From an uncultured Bacteroides sp. (GTDB lineage Bacteria; Bacteroidota; Bacteroidia; Bacteroidales; Bacteroidaceae): DNA of 38,110 nucleotides. The stretch lies in assembly GCA_958453305.1 (NCBI GenBank), contig CAUDXH010000017.1:1-38110 (forward strand), in the 5' to 3' direction. Shown here one piece after another: positions 8,221 through 16,632 of the stretch. Position 1 is the stretch's first letter. The number at the start of each line of letters is the position of its first letter. The translations under genes were made by a program, and so were the position numbers. Under the pieces are notes generated by a model, which saw only the letters and a list, made by a program, of their open reading frames with translations, searched no databases and had not been told where the DNA came from.

Positions 8221-9204
8221 ATGCAAAATATTTTTACTTCAATAATTGTTCCCGTTTATAATGTGGAGCAGTATATCTGTGAGTGTTTGGATAGTATCGC
8301 ACAGCTAAAGGCTTTTGAGTGGGAAGCAATACTCGTAGATGATGGTTCAACGGATGCTTCGGGAAGCATTTGTGACGAGTATGCTAGGCGAGAATCAAGA
8401 TTTAGAGTCATTCATCAAGCCAATGCAGGAGTCAGCGCAGCAAGGAATGCTGGAATAGAAGCTGCAAGAGGAGAATGGATATGGTTCGTGGATTCGGATG
8501 ATACGATTAATCCTGACTTTGAGATTGTTAATCCGGAATCAATGGCAAGTGCTGATTATGTGATGTTTGAACTTCGCAAATTTAAGGATGGAGAGGCAAT
8601 GAAGTCCTTGGCGCATCAAAAAGGTGAAGTATGCGATGAACAGCTAGATAAGAATGATATTCTCTGTAAGTATCAGTGTAATCATCACCCACGTATTTTC
8701 TATAAAAAGACTTGGGTAATGAATAGTAATTCCCATCATCAACTTGCTTTTTCTAGAGGGATAAGAGTCGGGGAAGATTTGGAGTTTCAATATAAATTTC
8801 TTATCCGATGCAAGCATCCTGCCAGATTAAATGCCATATTATATAATTATCGCCTTCGTGAAGGATCGGCAACACAGGACTTGAACTATCGCAGGAAGAA
8901 TGTAGAGGATTTACCTGTAGTAATAGATTATTTACTGAAATTCTGCTGTGAAGAGCGTGTCAAGCCGGAGCCTTGGTTGGAAATGCGTATTCGCCAAATG
9001 TTCCAGAATCTGTTATATAGTGCTTCGTTGGTCTCGGAACTTGATGTAAATTTTTTGCAGATGAAAGTTCGCCGTTTGCTTGATGCTTACCGTGAGCAAG
9101 GATTTGTCTTTCCGAATGTGCCTAAAATGAGGTTAGCATATTGGAGTGTGAAAGCTTATTTCGCAATAAATAGAGCTTATTTGAGGTTAAAAGGAATAAG
9201 CTGA
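8221..9204 (+). CDS. Glycosyltransferase family 2
   Basis: A 327-residue inverting GT2 with SIIVPVYNVEQYICECLDSI at the start, VDDGSTDASGSICDEYA (nucleotide binding), QANAGVSAARNAG and FVDSDD (metal site). The C-terminal 120 residues are basic and rich in tyrosine and arginine, as in capsular transferases that dock on the membrane. It is separated from the flanking genes by 55 and 25 bases. Confidence 0.88.
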   Translation: MQNIFTSIIVPVYNVEQYICECLDSIAQLKAFEWEAILVDDGSTDASGSICDEYARRESRFRVIHQANAGVSAARNAGIEAARGEWIWFVDSDDTINPDFEIVNPESMASADYVMFELRKFKDGEAMKSLAHQKGEVCDEQLDKNDILCKYQCNHHPRIFYKKTWVMNSNSHHQLAFSRGIRVGEDLEFQYKFLIRCKHPARLNAILYNYRLREGSATQDLNYRRKNVEDLPVVIDYLLKFCCEERVKPEPWLEMRIRQMFQNLLYSASLVSELDVNFLQMKVRRLLDAYREQGFVFPNVPKMRLAYWSVKAYFAINRAYLRLKGIS

Positions 9205-9229
9205 ATTATAATTCTATAATTTTCATGTT

Positions 9230-10363
9230 ATGAGAATTCTGTATATTTTAAAGCACAACCCTTGGGGAATAGGTGGAGGTTGCTATGCATGTCGAAATTA
9301 TTTAGAGTTGTTTACTGAACTGTTCAAGGATAGCTGTTTTGATGTGCTGATATGTAGTGAATATTTAGAAAGTCAGATAAGCAAGGATTTTGTAAACTGT
9401 ACATTTTATCCTGTTTCTCCAAGAAGCAAAATATCGCAATATCTTTCATCTATTACGCAAATCTTACATCGACATCAACGGGTAGCAGTCAGTATGATTA
9501 AGAAGAATCAGTATGATTATTGCATTTTTGACCATAACAGTATTGCCGGGTCGCTTGTAAGTATATGCAAGAAGAAGGGGGTTAAAACGATTGTGCTGAA
9601 TCACAACTGTGAATTGGAGTATTTCAGGGATAATAATAGCAGGTTAAAGAATTTGTTATTATTGCCTTCTGTTAGGAAAAACGAGCGAAAAGCGTATCTG
9701 AAATGTGACTATAATATATTTCTGACGGATGAAGATCGGGATTTATTTAAAAACATTTATGGTGAATCAGGAACGAAGACCGTAGTGGGAGGGTGTTTTT
9801 TGAGAAAGGGAGATGTAATCAACCATTCTGTCACGCCTTTTAATGCTGCATGTGTAAAGCTGGTTATTAGTGGAACGATAGGTAACGTTCAAAACAGAGA
9901 TGGGATAAATTTCTTTTTGGATGAATTATATGAGTATCTTCCTGAAAATATAGAGGTAGTAATAACAGGACGCAATCCAACGGAGGAGATTATTAAGAAG
10001 GTAGCTAAACTTAAAAATGTTTCTATTATAGCTAATCCGGCAGATATTTTGGAAATTGTTGGAAAATGTGATGTTTTGGTGTGTCCTACACGGTTAGGTG
10101 GAGGCATGAAACTCAGATTGATAGATGGGCTGAGATGTGGTTTACCTGTTATTTCGCATAAAGTATCAGCAAGAGGATATACTGCGTTTGTGGATAAAGG
10201 GATTGTCTGCCAGTTTGAAACTGCCGAAGAATTTGGCAGTTGTCTAGTTAAGGTAATAGATCTGATTCAGAATGGAAAAATAGATAAAACTATAATCGGA
10301 AAGTGTGCAGAGGATATTTTTTCTTTTGAGGCTGCATTGAAAAGATTGAAAATAGACGATTGA
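9230..10363 (+). CDS. Glycosyltransferase family 4
   Basis: A 377-residue GT-B protein. The N-terminus ILKHNPWGIGGGCYACRNYLELF carries a glycine-rich loop. The C-terminal domain has VISGTIGNVQNRDGINFFLDEL and CPTRLGGGMKLRLIDGLRCGLPVISH; in this subgroup the usual first glutamate of E-x7-E is replaced by a GGGMKLR segment. The protein resembles glycosyltransferases that use a bulky lipid-linked acceptor. Its stop overlaps the region just before the polymerase gene start. Confidence 0.8.
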   Translation: MRILYILKHNPWGIGGGCYACRNYLELFTELFKDSCFDVLICSEYLESQISKDFVNCTFYPVSPRSKISQYLSSITQILHRHQRVAVSMIKKNQYDYCIFDHNSIAGSLVSICKKKGVKTIVLNHNCELEYFRDNNSRLKNLLLLPSVRKNERKAYLKCDYNIFLTDEDRDLFKNIYGESGTKTVVGGCFLRKGDVINHSVTPFNAACVKLVISGTIGNVQNRDGINFFLDELYEYLPENIEVVITGRNPTEEIIKKVAKLKNVSIIANPADILEIVGKCDVLVCPTRLGGGMKLRLIDGLRCGLPVISHKVSARGYTAFVDKGIVCQFETAEEFGSCLVKVIDLIQNGKIDKTIIGKCAEDIFSFEAALKRLKIDD

Positions 10364-10368
10364 TAACT

Positions 10369-11574
10369 ATGATAAAAAGCATTGTGACCTATCTGAAAAA
10401 CAATTATTTTGAGTTGTTTATCACCTTTTGTTTATTCAGCAATTTATATTCTTATTCGCTCCCTACTTATTTATATTATGTCGGTATATTTCTGATCTTA
10501 TATAAAATGATGCAAAAAAAAGTAGGCTTAGTTAGCAAAAACATTATTTATCTTTTTTTTATTGTAGCGATTTGGCTTTCTACTTTTATCAATTTAGCCT
10601 TGGATTTTCGTTTGGTCCTGTTTACAGTTATTCTTATAGTGGCTGCTCCTTTGGTAACGAGTGTGAGATGGCATTTGTTTAAGAAGAAACTGATGCATAA
10701 TATTTACATAGGCTTTGCCTGTACGGTAGTTCTTAGCCTTCTTGCCAAGTTGAAAGGGATTAACTATCAAGTAACAAAACGATTGGGAGCTAGTATGATG
10801 GAGGTTGGAGGGGTAGATGAGTTTTCAGGATTTGCAAAATTTCCGATGTGGAATAGTGCTGCGGCAGCTGTTAGCATGCTCTTTTTTGCTTATCTGCTTT
10901 TCAAGGATAAAGACAATAATAAAAGGTTGCGTTATTTTTATATTCTGATGTATCTAGTTTCGCTATATGTATGTCTTATTTCAGCTTCGCGTTCTGCCTT
11001 TGGATTAGCAGCATTGCTGTCAATAGCTCTTCTGAAGTGGCTGACTCCTGACTTGGGCAAGATGACCAAATACATTGCGATATTTGCATGCATTGGCTTT
11101 TTATCTTTTCCATTCTTCTTGGATAGTGCTACGCGTATGTTACAAAAACAGGAACATCAGGAGGTTACAGGAAAAACCTCTCGTGATGGATTATGGGCGC
11201 AAAGAGAGGCTGAATTTCTTTCTTCTCCGGTTTTTGGAGTGGGTTTTGCTGTGCAGGGTGTGGGAGAGCAGCGCCAAATTGGTAGGGGAGAATCGGGTTC
11301 CAGCTGGTTTTCTATCTTGGCACAGACGGGATTGATAGGTTTTGTCATTGCTGTCATTTTGTGGTCTAAGGTCTTTACGAGGCTTAAGCGTATTGATTAT
11401 GACAGTGAAAATGTATTGACTTATGCCCTTTTCCTGTTTTTTACAGTGCATTCTATTTTGGAAGGATATATGTTTCAAGGAGGATGGTATATGTGTGTGA
11501 TTTGTTGGCTTACGGTAGGAATTATTACAGAAGCTAAAATGTATAAAAAGTACCTTGTAAAAAAGAGCAATTAA
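10369..11574 (+). CDS. O-antigen/capsule polymerase (Wzy/WaaL-like)
   Basis: About 401 residues, almost wholly hydrophobic, with 10-12 membrane segments. It has a large periplasmic loop near residues 240-325 containing TGKTSRDGLWAQREAEFL and FGVGF...GSSWFSILAQTGLIG, which matches the O-antigen ligase/polymerase domain (RDGLW and a late glycine-rich loop). It would polymerise undecaprenyl-linked repeat units in the periplasm. ATG 10369 is chosen over TTG 10360. It ends TAATG, sharing one base with the next start. It is the only polymerase-like gene in the window. Confidence 0.75.
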   Translation: MIKSIVTYLKNNYFELFITFCLFSNLYSYSLPTYLYYVGIFLILYKMMQKKVGLVSKNIIYLFFIVAIWLSTFINLALDFRLVLFTVILIVAAPLVTSVRWHLFKKKLMHNIYIGFACTVVLSLLAKLKGINYQVTKRLGASMMEVGGVDEFSGFAKFPMWNSAAAAVSMLFFAYLLFKDKDNNKRLRYFYILMYLVSLYVCLISASRSAFGLAALLSIALLKWLTPDLGKMTKYIAIFACIGFLSFPFFLDSATRMLQKQEHQEVTGKTSRDGLWAQREAEFLSSPVFGVGFAVQGVGEQRQIGRGESGSSWFSILAQTGLIGFVIAVILWSKVFTRLKRIDYDSENVLTYALFLFFTVHSILEGYMFQGGWYMCVICWLTVGIITEAKMYKKYLVKKSN

Positions 11575-12503
11575 TGAAGTTGCATTATCATTTGGTTCTT
11601 GTTTCTGCTTTAGTTGTACTTTTGGAGTTCACTCTTCGCTTCGCCTTTGGTTTTTGTGATGCCCTGTTGTATCAAAGCAGTGATAACTATGAATACATTG
11701 CCCAGCCTAATCAAGACAGGCATCGTTTCGGGGCACACATCCATTATAACTCTTATTCACAACGCAATGAGGAACTTGATTCTACCAGGGTAAAGATTCT
11801 TGGTTTGGGGGACTCTGTGATTTTCGGAGGGACTTGGATGGATCAGAACTCTTTGGCTACCACGCTGTTTAGTAATGAAACGGGTATGCAGATGCTTAAT
11901 ATCTCGGCTGGCAGTTGGGGACCGGATAACTGTGCTGCCTATCTGAAGGAGAAGGGGACATTTGGGGCAAAAGCGATGATTCTGGTGTGCAGTAGTCATG
12001 ATGCGTATGATGTGATGTCGTTTACTCCTGTGGTGGGGGTTTATCCTACTTATCCGGAAAGGCAGTATAGGCTGGCTATTGTTGAACTGATGGATAGGTA
12101 TCTGATGCCACGTGTGAGGAGTTTTTTTCTAAAGCAGAAGCAGAGGCTTGATCCGGATGCTGCTGTGGTGAATAAGATGTCTCAAAAGTTTGTAGCAAAG
12201 AAATCTCTGCTCTTTAATCCGGGGTTTGACCAACTTAAAAACATGGCAGACTCTCTACACATTCCTTTTGGTGTGTATTTGCATGCTGAAACTGGAGAAC
12301 TGATGCAAGGCTCGTATAATGAAATGGGATATGAAATCATGGAATGGGCTGAAAAGAACGGAGTGCCGTTGATGAAGGGAATGGATAGGGGAGAAAATGA
12401 ATCAATGTATAAGGATATGATTCATCTGAACGGGAAGGGGCAAAAGCATTTGGCTGCCTCTTTAAAGGTGATGGTTACTGAATTATTATTGTCTAAGCAA
12501 TGA
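11574..12503 (+). CDS. SGNH-fold hydrolase/acyl esterase
   Basis: 309 residues with an N-terminal signal anchor (about residues 5-25). ILGLGDSVIFGG is the GDS block with the nucleophile serine, ISAGSWGPDN supplies the glycine and probable asparagine oxyanion elements, and DMIHLNGKGQKHLA is the DxxH block. The SGNH family includes polysaccharide deacetylases and acyltransferases acting outside the membrane. Between a polymerase and acyltransferases it may trim or transfer acyl groups on the polymer. The ATG overlaps the previous stop by one base. Confidence 0.75.
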   Translation: MKLHYHLVLVSALVVLLEFTLRFAFGFCDALLYQSSDNYEYIAQPNQDRHRFGAHIHYNSYSQRNEELDSTRVKILGLGDSVIFGGTWMDQNSLATTLFSNETGMQMLNISAGSWGPDNCAAYLKEKGTFGAKAMILVCSSHDAYDVMSFTPVVGVYPTYPERQYRLAIVELMDRYLMPRVRSFFLKQKQRLDPDAAVVNKMSQKFVAKKSLLFNPGFDQLKNMADSLHIPFGVYLHAETGELMQGSYNEMGYEIMEWAEKNGVPLMKGMDRGENESMYKDMIHLNGKGQKHLAASLKVMVTELLLSKQ

Positions 12504-13585
12504 AATTATCTAAAAGGTTAGCTATCCTCCAGCCGGAGGTACCTCATTACAGGGAGGAGTTTTTCGATTTGTTGAAACAACAGTGTGAATGTGCTGATGT
12601 GTTTGTGTATAATTCTTTGAAGGATACGCAGAAAAATGGATTTAATGTGAAGGGAAAGGACTTGATTTATATTCCGAACAAGCAGCTGAAAGGTTTTTTG
12701 CTCTATAATCCGTTTTCTTTGCTTGGCAAAAAATATGATACGCTGGTACTGATGTTGCACTTTGCTCATCTTACTACTTGGTTGTTATTGCTTACCAAGT
12801 TTATTCATCGAAAGAAAATCATTCTGTGGGGGCAGGGTATTTCTGTTAAGAGGTATTTGGCTGAGGAAAGAAAGCCTGACTGGAAGCTGAAAGCGCAAAT
12901 GGCTTTGGCTGATGGAGTTTGGCTATATATGGAGAAGGAATTGAAGCAGTGGAAAGGGATTTTTCCAAATAAGAAGTTAGTGGCTTTAAACAATACGCTT
13001 ACTGGGGTTGCTTCTATGTGCCGGTATGAGTCGTCTTTAACAAAGGGGGATTTGAAAGAGAAATATGGTATTACGCAGGAGGTGGTTTTGATTTTTTGCG
13101 CAAGATTTGAATCGAATTACCGCAGGACTGATTTATTAGTTGATGTTATCAAACGGCTCGATGCGGAAAGGTTTGGTTTTGTGATTATCGGTGAAGGAAA
13201 GAATAAGCCTGATTTTTCGGAGTTTACTCATGTATATGATTTTGGGGCTGTTTATGATACGGCTATTAAAAGAGAACTTTTTACTCTTTCAGATATTTAT
13301 TTCCAACCTGGATGGGTAGGGCTGTCTATTGTTGAGGCTATGGCTTATGGGAAACCTGTCTTTACGTTTCATCGAAGTGAGGAGACGAAGCAGTGCGTAG
13401 AGTATAGTTACATTAAATCGGGAGTGAATGGAATGATATTTGAATCTGTTGATGAATGCGTGGATTATATTACGCATACAGAAGTGGAAGTGATAACAGA
13501 TATGGGAGTGAATGCGAGATTTTTTGTTAAAGAGCATCTGTCGGTAGAACAGATGGCTAATAATGCGCTTAGTATCTTGCGGTAA
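12500..13585 (+). CDS. Glycosyltransferase family 4
   Basis: A 361-residue GT-B enzyme. LAILQPEVPHYREEFFDLL opens the N-domain, and CARFESNYRRTDLLVDVIKRL plus GWVGLSIVEAMAYGKPVFTF form the C-domain. The latter keeps the terminal glutamate of E-x7-E, while the first position is V/G rather than glutamate. It overlaps the SGNH hydrolase by ATGA. A role in repeat-unit assembly is inferred from family and context; the sugar is unknown. Confidence 0.85.
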   Translation: MKLSKRLAILQPEVPHYREEFFDLLKQQCECADVFVYNSLKDTQKNGFNVKGKDLIYIPNKQLKGFLLYNPFSLLGKKYDTLVLMLHFAHLTTWLLLLTKFIHRKKIILWGQGISVKRYLAEERKPDWKLKAQMALADGVWLYMEKELKQWKGIFPNKKLVALNNTLTGVASMCRYESSLTKGDLKEKYGITQEVVLIFCARFESNYRRTDLLVDVIKRLDAERFGFVIIGEGKNKPDFSEFTHVYDFGAVYDTAIKRELFTLSDIYFQPGWVGLSIVEAMAYGKPVFTFHRSEETKQCVEYSYIKSGVNGMIFESVDECVDYITHTEVEVITDMGVNARFFVKEHLSVEQMANNALSILR

Positions 13586-13595
13586 GAATGAGAAT

Positions 13596-14165
13596 ATGGA
13601 TAAAGTAAAACACGACTCAGTCCGTCTGGCAGCTTTCGATGGTTCCGGCTTTAATAAAGGTGCCGGTTTCTTGAAAATTACGCTCTGGTATTTTGTCAAT
13701 GCTCTGTTGGTGAGGGCTTCATGGAATCCTTTCATGGGAATAAAGATTGTGTTGCTCCGTATGTTTGGGGCAAAGATTGGCAAAGGGTTGGTGATCAAGA
13801 ATAATGTGGTGATCAAGTCGCCCTGGAATCTGACTGTGGGGGATGACTGTTGGCTGGGAGAAAACTGCTGGATTGATAATCTGGACAAGGTATGTATAGG
13901 GAATAATGTGTGTATCTCACAGGGGACATTGCTCCTTACAGGAAATCATGATTATACGGTGCCCTCGATGCCTTACCGGAATGGGGCGATTACGCTGGAG
14001 GATGGAGCTTGGATTGGAGCAAAGGCTGTGGTTTGTCCCGGAGTGGCGGTGCATCGGAATGCCATTCTTACGGTGGGCAGTGTGGCTACGAAGGAAATGG
14101 AGGAGAACGGAATTTATCAGGGAAATCCGGCGGTGAGAGTGAGAACACGGGTCTTGAAAGATTAG
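13596..14165 (+). CDS. WcaF-like hexapeptide-repeat acetyltransferase
   Basis: About 189 residues. It resembles the colanic-acid WcaF family in LLRMFGAKIGKGLVIKNNV, GDDCWLGENCWIDNL, ISQGTLLLTGNHDY with the catalytic-type histidine, GAWIGAKAVVCPGV and YQGNPA. These enzymes form trimeric left-handed helices and acetylate sugars with acetyl-CoA. ATG 13596 fits the family start MDKV and lies ten bases after the previous stop; the earlier in-frame ATG 13563 would overlap the upstream gene. It starts the part of the operon with clearly higher G content. Confidence 0.88.
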   Translation: MDKVKHDSVRLAAFDGSGFNKGAGFLKITLWYFVNALLVRASWNPFMGIKIVLLRMFGAKIGKGLVIKNNVVIKSPWNLTVGDDCWLGENCWIDNLDKVCIGNNVCISQGTLLLTGNHDYTVPSMPYRNGAITLEDGAWIGAKAVVCPGVAVHRNAILTVGSVATKEMEENGIYQGNPAVRVRTRVLKD

Positions 14166-14168
14166 CTT

Positions 14169-15257
14169 ATGAAAATTGTTCATTATATTCCGAGTATCGA
14201 CCGTTCATGGGGCGGTACTTCTACTTTTATGCAGGTGCTGGCTAAGCCTTTGGGCAAGCGGGCAGAGGTGCATATCGTGACGCATGTTTCCGAGAATCCG
14301 TTAGTGATGGAGAACTGTGAGGTGCATTATATACCTCGGTATCGTCCTTTTTCTGCTTCGTGGGAACGGGCTGTACGGGAGGTGTTGGATGGATGTAATC
14401 CGGATGTGGTGCATATAAATTGCTGCTGGACTCCTGATTGTGCCATGGTTCAAAAGTTGGCGCAGCGGTGTGGGTATAAGGTGGTGCTGTCTCCGCATGG
14501 GATGCTGGAACCGTGGATTATTCACCGGCATTATTATACACGTAAGTTGCCTGCGTTATGGCTTTATCAGAAGGAGGCTGTCCGGAAGGCGGACTGCTTA
14601 CATGCCACGGCTGAAAGTGAGCGTGATAATCTGTTGAAATTGGGCTATAATGCTCATGTAAAGGTGGTAGGACTGGGTATTGATGCTGAGAGTATTGTGC
14701 TGAAAAAATCGTGGAAAAGAACGAAACAGGTGCTTTTTCTTTCACGGGTGCATGTGAAGAAGGGGATTCATTATCTGGTGGAGGCTGTAGGGGTGCTTCG
14801 TGAGCAGTTGCAGGGATATAAGATTCTTGTGGCTGGTGAGGGGGAACCTGCTTATGTGGATTCACTGAGGAAGATGATTGCTGACAGGGGCTTGCAGGAT
14901 ATGATTCAGCTTATCGGTGGAGTATATAGCGATGAGAAATGGGAACTGTTCCGGTCGGCTGACTTTTTTGTGCTTCCTACGCATTCGGAGAATTTCGGAC
15001 TTGCTATTGCGGAGGCCTTGGCTTCGGGTACACCTGTTATTACGACGGTGGGTACGCCGTGGAGTGATTTGAACAGTTCGCAAGCGGGGGAATGGATTGA
15101 AATTGGTACGCAGCCTTTGGTGGAAGCATTGAAGAGGTTCTTGGCTCTACCCGAGGAGGAGCTGGAACGGATGGGGCGTAATGGACGTAAGCTTATTGAA
15201 ACAAAATATTCTGCTGAGGTTATGGCAGAGAAAATGATGGATGTGTATAGAAAATGA
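14169..15257 (+). CDS. Glycosyltransferase family 4
   Basis: A 362-residue GT-B enzyme. IPSIDRSWGGTSTFMQVLAK is the N-domain glycine loop, and LSPHGMLEPW is a typical motif of this subgroup. FLSRVHVKKGIHYLVEAV is the donor-domain lysine region, and HSENFGLAIAEALASGTPVI is a full E-x7-E motif. It begins three bases after the acetyltransferase and ends in an ATGA overlap with the next gene. Its base composition is distinctly richer in G than the first transferases of the operon. Confidence 0.9.
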   Translation: MKIVHYIPSIDRSWGGTSTFMQVLAKPLGKRAEVHIVTHVSENPLVMENCEVHYIPRYRPFSASWERAVREVLDGCNPDVVHINCCWTPDCAMVQKLAQRCGYKVVLSPHGMLEPWIIHRHYYTRKLPALWLYQKEAVRKADCLHATAESERDNLLKLGYNAHVKVVGLGIDAESIVLKKSWKRTKQVLFLSRVHVKKGIHYLVEAVGVLREQLQGYKILVAGEGEPAYVDSLRKMIADRGLQDMIQLIGGVYSDEKWELFRSADFFVLPTHSENFGLAIAEALASGTPVITTVGTPWSDLNSSQAGEWIEIGTQPLVEALKRFLALPEEELERMGRNGRKLIETKYSAEVMAEKMMDVYRK

Positions 15258-16015
15258 AAGTTACAATCATAACAGCATGTTACAACCGTGAACGGACGAT
15301 TCGCGGTTGTATAGAGAGTGTATTGGCTCAGGATTATCCGGACATTGAGTATATTGTGGTGGACGGGGCTTCTACGGATGGCTCGCTCTCTGTGATTCAG
15401 GAGTATAAAGAACGAATAGCGAAGATTATTTCTGAGCCGGACAAGGGAATGTATGAGGCAATCAACAAGGGGCTTCGTGCGGCTACGGGAGAGGTTGTGG
15501 GACTGGTGCATTCGGATGATTTCCTGTTTTCTCCTCATACGGTTTCGCATATCGTGGAGAGGTTCCGCGAGACGCATGCGGATTTTCTGTATGGGGACGG
15601 TTTGTTTGTGGATGCGGACCATACTGATAAGGTGGTGCGGAACTGGATTGGAGGGGAGTATCGGCTTTGGAAGGTGCGGCATGGCTGGTTGCCTTTGCAT
15701 CCCACGTGTTATATACGGCGGGAGGTGATGGAGCGTAAGGGATTGTATAATGAGAGTTATAAGATTGCTGCTGATTCTGATTTTCTTTTCCGCTACTTGC
15801 TGGGTGGAGAGCTGAGTGTGACGTATCTGCATGAGTATATTGTACGGATGCGTATGGGTGGATTGAGTACGGATGCGGCAAGAAGGAAGCAGATGTGGAG
15901 GGAGGATATTCGTATGTATCGGTCGCATGGGATGCATCCTACGTTTACGAAGCTGGAGAAGATGTTGTGGAAGGTTCCGCAGTTTGTGAAGAAGCCCAGT
16001 CAACTTAAAAACTAA
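15254..16015 (+). CDS. Glycosyltransferase family 2 (WcaE-like)
   Basis: 253 residues: VTIITACYNRERTIRGCIESVLAQDY, VVDGASTDGS, SEPDKGMYEAINKGLRAATGE and HSDDFLFSP. This ordered set is typical of the colanic-acid WcaE-like GT2 subgroup, which is short and soluble. It is the last sugar transferase of the operon. It overlaps the previous gene by ATGA and is followed by the ACTCAA-type repeat and a small membrane protein. Confidence 0.88.
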   Translation: MKVTIITACYNRERTIRGCIESVLAQDYPDIEYIVVDGASTDGSLSVIQEYKERIAKIISEPDKGMYEAINKGLRAATGEVVGLVHSDDFLFSPHTVSHIVERFRETHADFLYGDGLFVDADHTDKVVRNWIGGEYRLWKVRHGWLPLHPTCYIRREVMERKGLYNESYKIAADSDFLFRYLLGGELSVTYLHEYIVRMRMGGLSTDAARRKQMWREDIRMYRSHGMHPTFTKLEKMLWKVPQFVKKPSQLKN

Positions 16016-16050
16016 GAATTCAAAACTCAAAAACTCAAGAACTAAAACAT
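16016..16050 (+). repeat. Degenerate ACTCAA/ACTTAA-type repeat
   Basis: The spacer after the last transferase is almost entirely short units of the type AAAACTCAA / AACTCAAGAACT. A longer field of the same words lies before gcvT (36764-36905). Composition is very low in G on this strand. Confidence 0.5.
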
Positions 16051-16182
16051 ATGTGGTGGAAAATTATTTTAGGTCTCGTTGGTCTGGTTATCGTAGGCTT
16101 GGTTGCCTTGGTAATTAAGCTGGCGGTTACGGAGGCCAAAGAGGAGGCGCGTGATATAGACGAGGCCGGAAAGAAAAAATAG
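16051..16182 (+). CDS. Small single-pass membrane protein (43 aa)
   Basis: The frame starts MWWKIILG, runs through a hydrophobic helix of about 20 residues (IILGLVGLVIVGLVALVIKLAV) and ends in a charged tail, TEAKEEARDIDEAGKKK. The coding ATG sits directly after the repeat spacer, and the gene ends just before a strong terminator, so it is the last gene of the operon or has its own unit. The hydrophobic helix plus alternating charge argues for a real small protein. Function is unknown. An assembly factor or a conserved housekeeping small protein are both possible. Confidence 0.6.
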   Translation: MWWKIILGLVGLVIVGLVALVIKLAVTEAKEEARDIDEAGKKK

Positions 16183-16203
16183 ATGAGAATGGAAAGAAGC
16201 AGG

Positions 16204-16243
16204 AAGCCTGCCGTTGATGGTTATTCAGCGGCAGGCTTTTTTT
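16204..16243 (+). terminator. Strong terminator ending the polysaccharide operon
   Basis: Ten-base arms AAGCCTGCCG and CGGCAGGCTT with a 15-base loop are followed by a run of T to 16243. Confidence 0.9.
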
Positions 16244-16475
16244 ATGCACTTGTACCAATATCATAAAGGAATTCCGGAGCCAAATCTGCTCCGTTTGCCC
16301 ATTCGATGGTGATGTGTGTTAATCCATATTGGATGAATTTATTTGTATCTAATAATTCTCCAAAAACTTCTCCGGTAAGATAGGGTTTTAAATCAACTTT
16401 TTTTCTGTTTCCGTCATTAAAAGTTACAAGCAATTCGTAATCTTTGAGATAATCTATATCTATCACTCGTAGCAT
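16242..16475 (-). CDS. DUF2442 domain protein
   Basis: 77 residues: MLRVIDIDYLKDYELLVTFNDGNRKKVDLKPYL, then a short helix and IEWANGADLAPEFLYD. This is the complete DUF2442 pattern, small acidic proteins often found near DUF4160 or toxin-antitoxin-like pairs. No partner gene is visible here. A good promoter lies 18 bases upstream. The 3' end abuts the terminator of the opposite-strand operon. Biochemical function is not established. Confidence 0.8.
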   Translation of the reverse strand: MLRVIDIDYLKDYELLVTFNDGNRKKVDLKPYLTGEVFGELLDTNKFIQYGLTHITIEWANGADLAPEFLYDIGTSA

Positions 16476-16492
16476 AATGAATTTATTTTATA

Positions 16493-16523
16493 CAAATGTA
16501 TGGAAAGTTAGATAAAAAAGCAA
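16493..16523 (-). promoter_or_regulatory. Promoter for the DUF2442 gene
   Basis: On the minus strand TTG (16523-16521) is followed after 20 bases by TACATTTG (16500-16493), matching the Bacteroides TTTG / TAnnTTTG consensus. Confidence 0.6.
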
Positions 16524-16574
16524 TTTATAGCGGATTCTTTTCTTTTTATTTAAGAGGTGCGTAGCAAGGTGAAT

Positions 16575-16611
16575 AAAAAAACGAGCTGCACAATTTTACG
16601 TGCGGCTCGTT
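16575..16611 (-). terminator. Terminator after the Skp-like gene
   Basis: Twelve-base arms (16580-16591 and 16600-16611, one G-U pair) enclose an eight-base loop. Read on the minus strand they are followed by seven T. Confidence 0.85.
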
Positions 16612-16632
16612 TTAGAGTGATGTGTGTTCAAC

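Noticed and set aside
10514..10560. A8 and T8 tracts in the polymerase gene as phase-variation sites
   Set aside because: Such runs are expected by chance in this AT-rich gene and are shorter than typical switching tracts; only the G11 tract stands out.
13289..13888. Minus-strand frame of 199 residues
   Set aside because: Antisense to the GT4 and WcaF-like genes, which have clear family motifs on the plus strand.
14906..16030. Long minus-strand frame of 374 residues
   Set aside because: It is a shadow of the G-rich coding strand of the last GT4 and GT2 genes; its histidine, proline and arginine-rich translation is typical of antisense frames.
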